A DNA stretch of 64,000 nucleotides from an uncultured Fodinibius sp. (GTDB lineage Bacteria > Bacteroidota > Rhodothermia > Balneolales > Balneolaceae), in assembly GCA_913056235.1 (NCBI GenBank), contig CAJXMW010000001.1, positions 1 through 64,000 of the forward strand. The letters run 5' to 3'. Position numbers and translations under genes: made by a program. How positions within the stretch are numbered: position 1 is the stretch's first letter; every line of letters starts with the position of its first letter. Of the stretch, positions 49,896 through 58,722 are shown piece by piece. The notes below the pieces were generated by a model. It was not told the origin of the DNA. It worked only from the letters and a program-made list of their open reading frames with translations, and ran no database searches.

Positions 49896-51125
49896 ATACT
49901 CGGTACACTAGCCTATCTATTAAGAGAAGTGGATAAACTGCTCAAACAGTTTTTCAAATATATTAAAGAGCCAGAGATTAATGATCGCCTGTTTTTTGCA
50001 AGGGTGATTGTTTGTCTGGGATTTATCTCGGGAATAGTTATCTCATATCCCCTATGGATAAATGACCGCTTTTATCCGCTGGCACCTGTAGGTGATTTCG
50101 TTCCTCTATTATCTCCACCCTTCGATACGATTTTGTTTGCCGGTATCCTTATGCTGCTGGCTATCCTTGTTTTCTATCCTCAAAAGTATATTTTTGCCGG
50201 ATTTTTTAGCCTCATGGCTTTTGCCCTACTACAGGATCAGTCGAGATGGCAGCCATGGGTATATCAATACTCTTTTATAATCGGGGCTATTGCCTGGTTC
50301 CAAACCCATCCATTAAAAAAACATGGGAGGCACGCGATTGCTTGTATCCAGATTATCCTCATTGGAACATATCTATGGAGTGGAATCCAAAAGCTTAATT
50401 ATAACTACCTTTTCGAAACCTTCGAATGGCTACTAAGTCCTGCTTTAGAAGCATTTCCGATATTACAATCTATGCCTTTATCCCTGTTTGCACTCATTAG
50501 CATTCTCATTGAAGCAGGGGGTGGTATTGCGCTTGCATTTCGAAGAACAGAGAGGTTAGGAGCATGGGTATTAATAGGGATGCACTGTTTTATATTTATA
50601 ATGATAGGACCAGCAGGTAAGGAGTACAACAGAGTTGTCTGGCCATGGAATATTTGTTTTGTCATGCTAATTGGCTCAATTTTCCTTGGGAAGAAAAATT
50701 CACAAGAAACTTCCAGACTTTTCCCACAGAATTTTTATCACGGTCTAGTTATTATCATATTTCTAATACTTCCAGTTCTAAACATTGCAGGTGTTTGGGA
50801 TCACTACCTTTCTTCATCATTATACTCTGGCAATTTGCCGTACGGTAAAATTCATGTCACCGATACAGTAAAGAAAAAGTTTCCTAAAAGAATAAAAACG
50901 AAGTTTAATTTGCTGAATGGATTTTCTATTAGGAAGTGGAGTTTTACAGAACTTCATGCCTCAGACTATCCGCAGCCAAGGATTTACAAAACTGTGTTTC
51001 GCAAGCTATGCAAATATCAGCAACACAAATATGGACTGGTGCTGGAAATTTATGGCACGGCAGATTTAATAACGGGAAAACGAAAACGGCAGGAGTACTT
51101 TTGTCACGAACTTATCCCATCCTAA
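49869..51125 (+). CDS. Polytopic membrane protein, possibly HTTM/DoxX-like
   Basis: Up to 418 residues, with about eight to nine membrane helices (first near 35-55, last near 285-300) and a C-terminal soluble part of about 100 residues (from HVTDTVKKKFPKR). YLWSGIQKLNYNYLFETFEWLL and IEAGGGIALAFRR resemble the HTTM/DoxX-type membrane cores, but this is weak. The start is uncertain: GTG 49869 lies inside a CAGAG-type repeat, and a later GTG near 49929 could be used. AT-rich codon use differs from its neighbours. Function unknown. Confidence 0.6.
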   Translation: MVPSITSAIILGTLAYLLREVDKLLKQFFKYIKEPEINDRLFFARVIVCLGFISGIVISYPLWINDRFYPLAPVGDFVPLLSPPFDTILFAGILMLLAILVFYPQKYIFAGFFSLMAFALLQDQSRWQPWVYQYSFIIGAIAWFQTHPLKKHGRHAIACIQIILIGTYLWSGIQKLNYNYLFETFEWLLSPALEAFPILQSMPLSLFALISILIEAGGGIALAFRRTERLGAWVLIGMHCFIFIMIGPAGKEYNRVVWPWNICFVMLIGSIFLGKKNSQETSRLFPQNFYHGLVIIIFLILPVLNIAGVWDHYLSSSLYSGNLPYGKIHVTDTVKKKFPKRIKTKFNLLNGFSIRKWSFTELHASDYPQPRIYKTVFRKLCKYQQHKYGLVLEIYGTADLITGKRKRQEYFCHELIPS

Positions 51126-51187
51126 CCTAGAGATCATCCATAAAAATCGCGATATTTACCTCATTAAACTAACTTTTGATTCTTAAT

Positions 51188-51574
51188 ATGTCTTCAAAAA
51201 CCGTTGCCGAAAAAATGTACATCAAACCGGGCATGGAGATTGGCTTCTTTAATGCCCCGAACAACCTTGAAGAACTACTCGGTGGCCTTCCTGACGATGT
51301 AGAAATAGCCGAAGATCTGGAAGGTACCGAACTTGACTTGATTCTGGCATTCATTGAAGACCAGCAGATGCTGGAGGCGTACTTATATTCGCTGAAACAA
51401 GCCATCGCCGATGACGGTGCACTCTGGCTAGCCTATCACAAGGGCAGCTCGTCGGTTGATACTGATATCAACCGTGATATTATACACAACTACGGGCAAC
51501 AAATGGATCTAAAGGGAGTCTCGATGATTTCCATCAACGATAATTGGTCTGGATTTCGATTTAAAAAGGTATAA
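51188..51574 (+). CDS. DUF3052-family protein
   Basis: About 128 residues from ATG 51188; a TTG at 51176 adds four. It matches the DUF3052 pattern: YIKPGMEIGFFNAPNNLEEL at the start, a LPDDVEI strand, DDGALWLAYHKGSS in the middle and SINDNWSGFRFKK at the end. The fold resembles a methyltransferase-like Rossmann domain with no clear catalytic residues. Function unknown. Its TAA overlaps the ATG of the DUF423 gene, so they are co-translated. Confidence 0.8.
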   Translation: MSSKTVAEKMYIKPGMEIGFFNAPNNLEELLGGLPDDVEIAEDLEGTELDLILAFIEDQQMLEAYLYSLKQAIADDGALWLAYHKGSSSVDTDINRDIIHNYGQQMDLKGVSMISINDNWSGFRFKKV

Positions 51575-51951
51575 TGATGCAAAAACTGTTTCTGACGCTT
51601 GGAAGTATTGCTATGGCACTGGCCGTAGCACTTGGTGCCTTTGGCGCCCATGCACTCAAAAGCAAGCTTACCCAAGACATGCTCGATATTTTCGAAACGG
51701 GCATCCAATATCACTTTTATCACGCCATTGGCTTACTGATCATTGGACTGGTTGCACAATATTTACCCGAGTCAGCACTTCTAAAATGGTCCGGCTGGTT
51801 GATGGTATTCGGCATTCTCATCTTTTCGGGTAGCTTATACCTGTTGGCCACAAGCGGTATTCGCTGGCTGGGTGCAATTACCCCTGTGGGCGGGCTCTGC
51901 TTTATCGCTTCCTGGATACTCTTAGCTTTAGCAGTCTGGAAAGGCCTCTAA
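51574..51951 (+). CDS. DUF423 (YgdD/TMEM256-like) membrane protein
   Basis: 125 residues with four membrane helices. ALAVALGAFGAHALKSKLTQD is the family signature near the start, and YHFYHAIGLLIIGL and GSLYLLATSGIRWLGAITPVGGLCFIASW complete it. Two adjacent ATGs at 51574 and 51577 are possible starts. Role unknown; the family is broadly conserved in bacteria and eukaryotes. Translationally coupled to the DUF3052 gene. Confidence 0.9.
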   Translation: MMQKLFLTLGSIAMALAVALGAFGAHALKSKLTQDMLDIFETGIQYHFYHAIGLLIIGLVAQYLPESALLKWSGWLMVFGILIFSGSLYLLATSGIRWLGAITPVGGLCFIASWILLALAVWKGL

Positions 51952-52549
51952 TAGGGATAATCTCACCACTTATCTTGTACAAGCCCTTGCAACACAACAA
52001 CTTACAAGCAAAATATTGGCATAAAGCCCCCATTCAAAATTAGACTTGCAGTTCCGGCTCATTATTATAACTTATGACTAATCAAAAAAAGTAGTCTCAA
52101 GTACGCATGAGGCTATTTGAATGCTACTTATGAGCACAAGATTTTCGTTTTTGCATCGTTGCAGGTAAAGAACCGTTAACCTCATACAAATGGCATGACC
52201 CGAACAACCAAGATATATCAACCATGCTTCATTTTTGGCACTGTGCCTGAATTATTCAACACTAATGGGCCAAAATGAGATTGCCCGTTAACGAAGTTCA
52301 CTAAGAGGCATCAGGCTATGGGCTTTACGGCAAACATAGAAACAAATGTCTCACTAACAGATTTTTGAGTCACTTGATGTTATCTCGCTGATCCAGATGG
52401 ATTTGATCGGAAATACTGCAAAAAATATTATCCAGGAATTTATTGCCGATTATAATCAGATTAACGGTTTGAACTAAAACGATATTCATCAATTCACAGT
52501 TAATTTTAATTACTTCAACAGCTTTTACTAAGTACTAAACAATTTTTTC
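51952..52549. other. 598-base intergenic region with a possible gene remnant
   Basis: No complete gene was seen. From 52358 to 52477 there is a 39-codon open frame that reads like protein (SLDVISLIQMDLIGNTAKN then IIQEFIADYNQINGLN and a stop). Just upstream, in another frame, are GFTANIETNVSLTDF codons (52321-52365). Together they may be the end of a decayed small gene. The rest shows no strong hairpin or repeat. Confidence 0.4.
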
Positions 52550-52912
52550 ATGAACATAGAAGACTTCCGAGAATTCTGCCTCTCATTCAAAGGTGTATCC
52601 GAAGATTTCCCATTTGATGAAGATACCCTTGCATTCAAGGTAATGGACAAAATTTTTGCCCTCACTGATGTAGAGGAGTTTGATGGCATAAACCTAAAAT
52701 GTGATCCCGTAAAAGCGGCCATGCTGCGAGACCTGTATGAAGAGGTCAAGCCGGGCTATCATATGGATAAGAAGAACTGGAATACCGTCGATCCCAAAGG
52801 CAAGCTGGATGATGAGCTTATCAAAGAATGGATCAAGGATTCCTACAACCTGGTTGTTGAAGGCCTGCCGCGCAAAAAGCAGAAAAAGCTCGAAAAGCTT
52901 CAAGAGGATTAA
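52550..52912 (+). CDS. MmcQ/YjbR family protein
   Basis: 120 residues with the YjbR fold (DNA-binding-like, double-wing). MNIEDFREFCLSFKGVSEDFPFDED at the start, VMDKIFALTDV, INLKCDPVKAAMLRDLY and PGYHMDKKNWNTV are the family landmarks, followed by LIKEWIKDSYNLVV and a basic tail (RKKQKKLEKL). The cellular role is unclear. It converges with the small membrane protein gene, overlapping 4 bases (52909-52912). Confidence 0.9.
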   Translation: MNIEDFREFCLSFKGVSEDFPFDEDTLAFKVMDKIFALTDVEEFDGINLKCDPVKAAMLRDLYEEVKPGYHMDKKNWNTVDPKGKLDDELIKEWIKDSYNLVVEGLPRKKQKKLEKLQED

Positions 52913-53223
52913 CGTTTTCGCACAAATAAATTCTTAATACGGCGGAGATTCTTCTTTTCAAAATTCCAGACAAACTCAAACTGTCCCAGCACAAAACCGT
53001 ACACCAAAAAAAGCAGCTGGTAAGAAGGAAATACTACCAAAACCCAAGCGATTAACTCAATCCAAAGGGGCGTCTCCGCATTGATCCCCAGCCAGCCAAA
53101 CACCACCTTGCGCACATACAAGGCCGTCATGCCGGTGATGGAAAAAATAAAAAGGATAAGGAGCAGGCCACCGAAGCTTTCAACTCCCCATCTTTTCTTC
53201 ATTTTTTCAATAAATTCTTCCAT
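52909..53223 (-). CDS. Small two-helix membrane protein (DUF6787-like)
   Basis: 104 residues. A short N-terminal MKKRWGVESFGGLLLILFIFS enters a first helix (about 17-38), and a second lies at about 57-80. The C-terminus is basic (NFEKKNLRRIKNLFVRKR). WxV...GG-LL and SITGMTALYVRK recall a small family common in this phylum, which I name with caution. It lies 11 bases downstream of hemL on the same strand and may be its operon tail. Confidence 0.6.
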   Translation of the reverse strand: MEEFIEKMKKRWGVESFGGLLLILFIFSITGMTALYVRKVVFGWLGINAETPLWIELIAWVLVVFPSYQLLFLVYGFVLGQFEFVWNFEKKNLRRIKNLFVRKR

Positions 53224-53234
53224 GCGATTCCTTT

Positions 53235-54530
53235 TTAAACTTTATCCAGCGCTGCCTGCATGGATTTATCAGCTGCTTCGATCGTTTTATCCAAATGTTC
53301 TTCGGTCAGTGAATTGGCCAAGAAGAACGATTCAAAAGGCGAAGGAGGCATATAAATACCGTTCTCCAACATCTCATGGAAAAAGACCTTGAACAGCTCT
53401 TGATTGGTGGTATTGGCCGTTTCAAAATCTCTCACTTCCACATCGGTGAAGAAGGCGCTCATCATGGATCCCACACGGTTGATCTGCGTTGGAATTCCAT
53501 GATCAGCAAATACCTCTTTAAGCCCCGAAAACAAGTAGGTTGTTTTCTCCTCAAGCTCATCATAATGCAGGGGATTTTCGTGCAGCTCCGAAAGCAGGGC
53601 ATAGCCAGCAGCCATTGCCAGCGGATTGCCCGAAAGCGTACCCGCCTGATAAACCGGACCAACCGGCGACACCACATCCATAATTTCCTGTTTGCCACCA
53701 AATGCACCTACAGGCATTCCCGCACCAATAATTTTTCCGTATGTCACCAGATCAGCTTCCACGCCATACCGTTCCTGGGCACCACCTTTAGCTACACGGA
53801 ATCCGGTCATCACTTCGTCGAAAATCAGTACCGTATCGTGGGCATCACAGAGCTCTCGAAGACCATCCAGAAATCCTTTCTGCGGGGGGATACATCCCAT
53901 ATTCCCGGCCACTGGCTCAAGAATGATGGCAGCCACTTCGCCTTCATACTCGTTGAGCAACTGCTTGACCGAGTGCAAGTCATTAAAATCAGCCGTTAGT
54001 GTGTCTTTGGCCGTACCCTTGGTGACCCCCGGACTGCTGGGCTGACCGAGCGTGAGCGCGCCGCTACCGGCATTAATCAGAAACGAGTCACCATGGCCGT
54101 GATAATTGCCCTCAAATTTAATCACTTTATCGCGGCCGGTATAGCCACGTGCCACACGAACCGCGCTCATGCATGCTTCGGTCCCGGAATTGACCATTCT
54201 GATCTTATCAACCGTAGGCACCATCTTCTTGACGAGCTCTGCCATTTTCACTTCAATCTCGGTAGGAGCTCCAAAAGAGGTCGATTTTGCCGCCGTTTCC
54301 TGCACGGCTTTGATAACCGGCTCATAAGCATGGCCCAGGATCATCGGTCCCCAAGAGCCAACGTAATCGATATATTCTTTGCCGTCGACATCTGTGAGGA
54401 TAGATCCCTTGGCCTTTTCAAAAAAGACAGGCGTTCCGCCTACGGAGTTAAAAGCCCGGGCCGGAGAGTTGACGCCACCGGGAATAAACTTCTGTGCTCG
54501 CTCAAATAATTTCTTACTCTTTTCTAGCAT
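53235..54530 (-). CDS. hemL: Glutamate-1-semialdehyde 2,1-aminomutase
   Basis: PLP enzyme that turns glutamate-1-semialdehyde to 5-aminolevulinate, the second step of the C5 route, 431 residues. [17 protein letters not shown] at the start, [20 protein letters not shown] (PLP phosphate loop), [24 protein letters not shown] and the PLP lysine in [18 protein letters not shown] at Lys266 are all present. It is the last of the heme genes on this strand, following hemB after a 73-base gap with a half REP-like copy. Confidence 0.96.
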   Translation of the reverse strand: MLEKSKKLFERAQKFIPGGVNSPARAFNSVGGTPVFFEKAKGSILTDVDGKEYIDYVGSWGPMILGHAYEPVIKAVQETAAKSTSFGAPTEIEVKMAELVKKMVPTVDKIRMVNSGTEACMSAVRVARGYTGRDKVIKFEGNYHGHGDSFLINAGSGALTLGQPSSPGVTKGTAKDTLTADFNDLHSVKQLLNEYEGEVAAIILEPVAGNMGCIPPQKGFLDGLRELCDAHDTVLIFDEVMTGFRVAKGGAQERYGVEADLVTYGKIIGAGMPVGAFGGKQEIMDVVSPVGPVYQAGTLSGNPLAMAAGYALLSELHENPLHYDELEEKTTYLFSGLKEVFADHGIPTQINRVGSMMSAFFTDVEVRDFETANTTNQELFKVFFHEMLENGIYMPPSPFESFFLANSLTEEHLDKTIEAADKSMQAALDKV

Positions 54531-54563
54531 GTTTTCTAATAGTTTTTTGCAATATCCTTTGTA

Positions 54564-54589
54564 GATCCTGAAACAAATTCAGGATGACA
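54564..54589. repeat. REP-like element, half copy
   Basis: GATCCTGAAACAAATTCAGG followed by ATGACA, the right half only, in the hemB-hemL gap. Confidence 0.8.
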
Positions 54590-54603
54590 CATTAATAAAA
54601 TGC

Positions 54604-55596
54604 TCAGTTTTTATTCAATATCTTTGATGCCGCTTTGGCAAAATAGGTAGCAATCAAATCTGCACCAGCTCGCTTAAAGCCAACCAGCGCTTCCATCATG
54701 GCCTCTTCTTCGTTGAGCCACCCTTTCTCTGCAGCGGCCTTTAACATAGCATATTCACCGGATACATTGTAAACTGAAACGGGCACTGATACATTTTCTT
54801 TTACCGCCCGAATAACATCCATATACGGCAGTCCCGGCTTGACCATCACAATATCGGCCCCTTCCTGTTCATCTAGTTTGGCTTCTTTGATGGCTTCTTT
54901 CACATTTGCCGGATCCATCTGATACGTCTTTTTGTCGCCAAATCCGGGCGCGGAATCCAGTGCATCCCGGAACGGTCCGTAATAGCTGGACGCATATTTT
55001 GCGCTGTAGGCCATGATGCCGGTATGCTCAAACCCTTCTTCATCGAGCGCTTCGCGCATAGCTCCAATGCGACCGTCCATCATGTCGGATGGGGCTACCA
55101 TGTCGGCTCCAGCCTTGGCATGACTTACGGCCATCTTCGACAGCACTTCTACCGATTCATCATTCAGAATTTCTCCATCTTCAACAATCCCATCGTGTCC
55201 GTAGCTCGAGTACGGATCCATCGCAATATCGGTCATCACCAGCATCTCGGGATACTCTTCTTTGATTGCTCGAACCGCCCGCTGCATCAACCCATCGGGA
55301 TTGAGCGCCTCGGTGCCTTTGTTGTCTTTCAACTCATCGGGCACCTTAGCAAAAATCACGACCGATCGAATGCCTACTTCCTGCAATTCTCCAACTTCTT
55401 CGAGCAGCAGATCCAACGTGTAGCGATAGTAATCCGGCATAGAGGGAATTTCGACTTTTTCATTTTCGCCCCCCATCACAAACACCGGAGCAATAAAGTC
55501 AGCCGGCTTGAGATCGTGCTCAGCTACCATATCCCGAATGGCTGCCGAAGCTCGCAATCGACGTCCGCGAATGTATGGAAATTGTCCGTGTGACAT
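54604..55596 (-). CDS. hemB: Delta-aminolevulinic acid dehydratase (porphobilinogen synthase)
   Basis: Condenses two 5-aminolevulinates to porphobilinogen, about 330 residues from ATG 55596; a TTG at 55638 is less likely. RGRRLRASAAIRDMV opens it. The two Schiff-base lysines are seen as YSAKYASSYYGPFRDA (Lys200) and VMVKPGLPYMD (Lys253). At the active-site metal loop the chain reads TDIAMDPYSSYGHDGIV, without the cysteines of zinc enzymes, so a magnesium-type enzyme is predicted. It lies between hemF and hemL. Confidence 0.95.
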   Translation of the reverse strand: MSHGQFPYIRGRRLRASAAIRDMVAEHDLKPADFIAPVFVMGGENEKVEIPSMPDYYRYTLDLLLEEVGELQEVGIRSVVIFAKVPDELKDNKGTEALNPDGLMQRAVRAIKEEYPEMLVMTDIAMDPYSSYGHDGIVEDGEILNDESVEVLSKMAVSHAKAGADMVAPSDMMDGRIGAMREALDEEGFEHTGIMAYSAKYASSYYGPFRDALDSAPGFGDKKTYQMDPANVKEAIKEAKLDEQEGADIVMVKPGLPYMDVIRAVKENVSVPVSVYNVSGEYAMLKAAAEKGWLNEEEAMMEALVGFKRAGADLIATYFAKAASKILNKN

Positions 55597-55636
55597 ATTG
55601 AATTTAGATTTCGTCAACTCTTTTAAATTTTTACGC

Positions 55637-55680
55637 AATACCCAATACGCATCACTATCAAGTACTGCGTGTTGCGTATT
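55637..55680. repeat. Palindromic repeat in the hemF-hemB gap
   Basis: AATACCCAATACGCA (55637-55651) and TGCGTGTTGCGTATT (55666-55680) pair over 15 bases with two mismatches. It looks like a dispersed AATACGCA-type element. Confidence 0.65.
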
Positions 55681-55684
55681 ATTC

Positions 55685-56647
55685 CTACTTAATTTCTCTG
55701 TTTAAAATTTCGTTTTTCTTGCCATATTCAATCCAGTCAATAGGATTTTTGAGTCGATCAAGCAAGTACGCTTCATCACTACCTTCCTCAATCTGAAAAT
55801 CGTAATCCCACCGAACGCGCGGGGGCAGACTCATCAAAATAGATTCTGTCCGCCCATCTGTTTTGAGCCCAAACAAAGTACCGCGATCGTGGATCAAATT
55901 AAACTCTACATACCGACCACGGCGGATCTCTTGGAAATACCGCTGCTGTTCAGTGTACTCCTCATCTTTGCGCCGCTCAACAATAGGCACGTAACTATCC
56001 AAGAAAACATCGCCAACATCAGTAGTAAAATTATACCAATCTTCGGCCGATCGTTGATCAGTGGGACGCAGGTAATCAAAAAATAACCCGCCTATACCGC
56101 GACCTTCTGAGCGATGGTCGTTATAAAAATACTCGTCACACTCTTTTTTGAATTGCGGATATAAATCCTTGCCATGTTCATCACAGGCAGCTTTCAAGAC
56201 TTGGTGAAAATGCACGGCGTCTTCATCCCATAGATAATATGGCGTCAAATCTGCGCCGCCGCCAAACCAGCAGTCGCGTACCTCGTCCATGCTGGCATCA
56301 TCATAGAGCTCAAAGTAGCGATAGTTGGCATGAACGGTCGGCACCATCGGGCTTTTTGGATGGAGGACGAGCGACAACCCGCCGGCCCAGAACCATCCCT
56401 GCTCGACTTCAAAACGCTTGCGGATCAGTTCGGGTAATTCGCCATGCACAGCGGAAATATTGACTCCTCCTTTTTCAAAGACATCCCCTTTTTCAATTAC
56501 GCGGGTATGACCGCCACCCCCGCCATCGCGATCCCAGTCATCATGACGGAATCGCGCCTTGTTGTCGATCTGCTCCAGTCGGTCACAGATTTCATCCTGA
56601 AGATTTCGGATGTAGGCTTCAAATCTATTTTTAATGTTTGTATCCAT
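55685..56647 (-). CDS. hemF: Oxygen-dependent coproporphyrinogen III oxidase
   Basis: Oxidative decarboxylation of coproporphyrinogen III to protoporphyrinogen IX using O2, 320 residues. DWDRDGGGGGHTRVIEKGDVFEKGGVN, with VHGELPE, is the N-terminal signature, followed by HANYRYFE, CWFGGGADLTPYYL, RGIGGLFFDYL and YVEFNLIHDRGTLFGLKTDGR, all HemF-specific. Its use of O2 agrees with an aerobic lifestyle. Same strand as hemE, 62 bases downstream of it across a repeat (56667). Confidence 0.97.
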   Translation of the reverse strand: MDTNIKNRFEAYIRNLQDEICDRLEQIDNKARFRHDDWDRDGGGGGHTRVIEKGDVFEKGGVNISAVHGELPELIRKRFEVEQGWFWAGGLSLVLHPKSPMVPTVHANYRYFELYDDASMDEVRDCWFGGGADLTPYYLWDEDAVHFHQVLKAACDEHGKDLYPQFKKECDEYFYNDHRSEGRGIGGLFFDYLRPTDQRSAEDWYNFTTDVGDVFLDSYVPIVERRKDEEYTEQQRYFQEIRRGRYVEFNLIHDRGTLFGLKTDGRTESILMSLPPRVRWDYDFQIEEGSDEAYLLDRLKNPIDWIEYGKKNEILNREIK

Positions 56648-56666
56648 CGTTAAATTATTCTTGAGC

Positions 56667-56722
56667 GCAGATTTACACTGATCTTAACAGATAATCTGTA
56701 TTATCTGTGCTAATCTGTGGCC
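56667..56722. repeat. CAGATT-type dispersed repeat
   Basis: GCAGATTTACACTGATCTTAACAGATAATC-type wording with inverted CAGAT/ATCTG words; the words GATCTTAACAGATA recur inverted at 57785-57835, on the other side of hemE. A trace (CCACAGATTTACAC) also occurs at 35359. Confidence 0.65.
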
Positions 56723-57759
56723 CTATATTCTTTAACCGTATCTACAAAGGCGCGGGCATGGTCTACCGGGATGTTTGGAAGAATGCCGTGTCCCAGGTTG
56801 GCAACATACTTCTGCGGACCGAAACGGTCGATCATTCGCTTCGTCTGACGCTTGATCTCGTCAATGGGCATCATCAGCTTCGAAGGATCAAAGTTGCCTT
56901 GCAACACTACATCACCACGCGTGGCTTCGCGGCCGTACTCAGGGGTGATAGTCCAGTCGAGTCCCAGCGCCGCGGCGTTGCTTTTGAAGCTCAACCGTTC
57001 CAGTGCATACCAGCTGCCCTTGGCAAACAGAATCACCGGTACCTCATCAATGGCATCACAAATTTCCATAAGATACGGCATGGCCCACTGATTAAAATCT
57101 TCAGGGCCCAGCAAACCTGCCCAAGAATCAAAAAGCTGTACTGCCTGCGCGCCGGCATCGATCTGGGCTTGCAAATAATCAATGGTGGCTTTCGTAAGTT
57201 CTTTCATCACATGCTTCGCCGCATCGGGATGCTGGTACATGAACGCCTTGGCTTTGGCAAAATTCTTGGAGCCTTCGCCCTGCACCATGTAACAGAAAAG
57301 CGTCCACGGAGCACCGGCAAAACCGATTAGTGGCACGCGACCGTTAAGCTCTTTGCGGGTCAGCGTGATAGCTTCCATTACGTGGTTCAACTTTTCGGGT
57401 ACATCTTCGGCCAGGATTGCAAAAGCATCATCTACGCTGCGGATGGGATTCTCCATCACCGGACCTTTGCCCTTGACCAAATCAACATCAATACCCAGCG
57501 CCTGTGGAATAGTCAGAATATCCGAAAAGAGGATGGCGGCATCTGGTTCCAGCTCATCGATGGGTTGAATGGTAATCTCACATGCCAGTTCGGGCGTCTC
57601 GACGCGCTCGAAGAAGGTATACTTTTTTCGGATTTCCATGTACTGCGGCAAATATCGCCCCGCCTGACGCATCATCCACACGGGTGGACGTTCAACTTTT
57701 TCTCCGCGTAGTGCGCGTAGTAATAAATCGTTTTTAAGTTCAGGAAAATCGTTATTCAT
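56710..57759 (-). CDS. hemE: Uroporphyrinogen decarboxylase
   Basis: Removes four carboxyls of uroporphyrinogen III, about 349 residues from ATG 57759; a start at 57780 adds seven. RPPVWMMRQAGRYLPQY, the N-terminal signature, is followed by PDAAILFSDILTIPQALG, GFAGAPWTLFCYMVQG, FDSWAGLLGPEDF and LGHGILPNIPVDH. All key blocks are intact. It lies between hemD and hemF in the minus-strand cluster. Confidence 0.97.
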   Translation of the reverse strand: MNNDFPELKNDLLLRALRGEKVERPPVWMMRQAGRYLPQYMEIRKKYTFFERVETPELACEITIQPIDELEPDAAILFSDILTIPQALGIDVDLVKGKGPVMENPIRSVDDAFAILAEDVPEKLNHVMEAITLTRKELNGRVPLIGFAGAPWTLFCYMVQGEGSKNFAKAKAFMYQHPDAAKHVMKELTKATIDYLQAQIDAGAQAVQLFDSWAGLLGPEDFNQWAMPYLMEICDAIDEVPVILFAKGSWYALERLSFKSNAAALGLDWTITPEYGREATRGDVVLQGNFDPSKLMMPIDEIKRQTKRMIDRFGPQKYVANLGHGILPNIPVDHARAFVDTVKEYRATD

Positions 57760-57784
57760 AAATACTTTTTTTCTGGGCACTAAT

Positions 57785-57835
57785 TGGCACAGATAAAAAC
57801 AGATGTATCCGTGCTTATCTGTTAAGATCTGTGAC
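57785..57835. repeat. CAGATT-type dispersed repeat
   Basis: TGGCACAGATAAAAACAGATG and TATCTGTTAAGATCTGTGAC; inverted relative to 56667-56722. It fills the hemD-hemE gap. Confidence 0.6.
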
Positions 57836-58563
57836 TAAATACTTTCAGCTTGGTTAAAAATGTAATCGGAAGTAGTTCGGAGTAGCACTTCGGTGTCGGG
57901 CTGCTTGGCAATCTGCACCGGCTGGTCGGTTTCATCTTCCAGTGCTTTTGCCGTCGTTGGTCCTATTGCAAACAGCGCGGGCAGTTCCTCATCGAAACCT
58001 TCGCCCTGCGCGAATCCCTCCACAGCACTGGGGCTGTAAAACAGGATGCCGCTGACTTCCACATGAGGCAAATGTACAGGATTAATGATTGTCTCATACA
58101 CTTCCAGTTCAATGACTTCAATATCCTCTTCTTTGAGCATATCGGTCATCTTGCCACGACTAAGATTGCCGTGAAAGTAGATCACCGAATTGATCTTACC
58201 TTCATTTATAATTAGCTCAGCAAGATGCTCGCTGTCTTCGGTACGTGGGACCTTGGCATCCAGTCCTAATTCCTGAAGAGCCTGCTGCGTCTTCGACCCC
58301 ACTGCAAACAACTGTACTTCGGGGCGCACCTGCAGACCAGCATCCATAAGCTCTTTGAGTGCTTTTACGCCATTTGTGCTGGTAAAGATCCAGTCCGACT
58401 TCGGATGTTTTGTAATTACCTTGAGCACGCTATCCCAATACTCCGGAAAATTGAAATCGAGCGCCGGTTCAATAATCGGTTCCAATCCCAATATCCGCGC
58501 GTATTCAATTTGTTGTGCGGACAGCGGTCGCGTGACTAAAATATTTCGTTTGTCTTGTCGCAT
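57835..58563 (-). CDS. hemD: Uroporphyrinogen-III synthase (heme-cluster copy)
   Basis: Closes hydroxymethylbilane to uroporphyrinogen III, 242 residues. The two-domain fold is visible: ILVTRPLSAQQIEYARILG at the start, DWIFTSTNGVKAL, FAVGSKTQQALQELG, SVIYFHGNLSRGKMTDML, and ILFYSPSAVEGFAQ and FAIGPTTAKALEDE at the end. HemD sequences vary greatly, but its place between hemC and hemE supports the call. A second HemD-like protein is encoded at 35621. Confidence 0.9.
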   Translation of the reverse strand: MRQDKRNILVTRPLSAQQIEYARILGLEPIIEPALDFNFPEYWDSVLKVITKHPKSDWIFTSTNGVKALKELMDAGLQVRPEVQLFAVGSKTQQALQELGLDAKVPRTEDSEHLAELIINEGKINSVIYFHGNLSRGKMTDMLKEEDIEVIELEVYETIINPVHLPHVEVSGILFYSPSAVEGFAQGEGFDEELPALFAIGPTTAKALEDETDQPVQIAKQPDTEVLLRTTSDYIFNQAESI

Positions 58564-58587
58564 AATTAAATAGAACGCTAATTACTG

Positions 58588-58666
58588 TGTCATGCTGAAT
58601 TTATTTCAGCATCTGTCGCTATGAACATTAGTATGCTGAAGATTCTGAAACAAGTTCAGGATGACA
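58588..58666. repeat. REP-like element, full copy 4 (hemC-hemD gap)
   Basis: TGTCATGCTGAATTTATTTCAGC on the left and CTGAAACAAGTTCAGG with ATGACA on the right. It has a longer middle (79 bases in all) that repeats TATGCTGAAGATT. Confidence 0.85.
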
Positions 58667-58722
58667 CGGTGTGGATTAAGCTGGTTCTCACAGTATGATC
58701 TGCGCAATTAATGTTATCAGTT

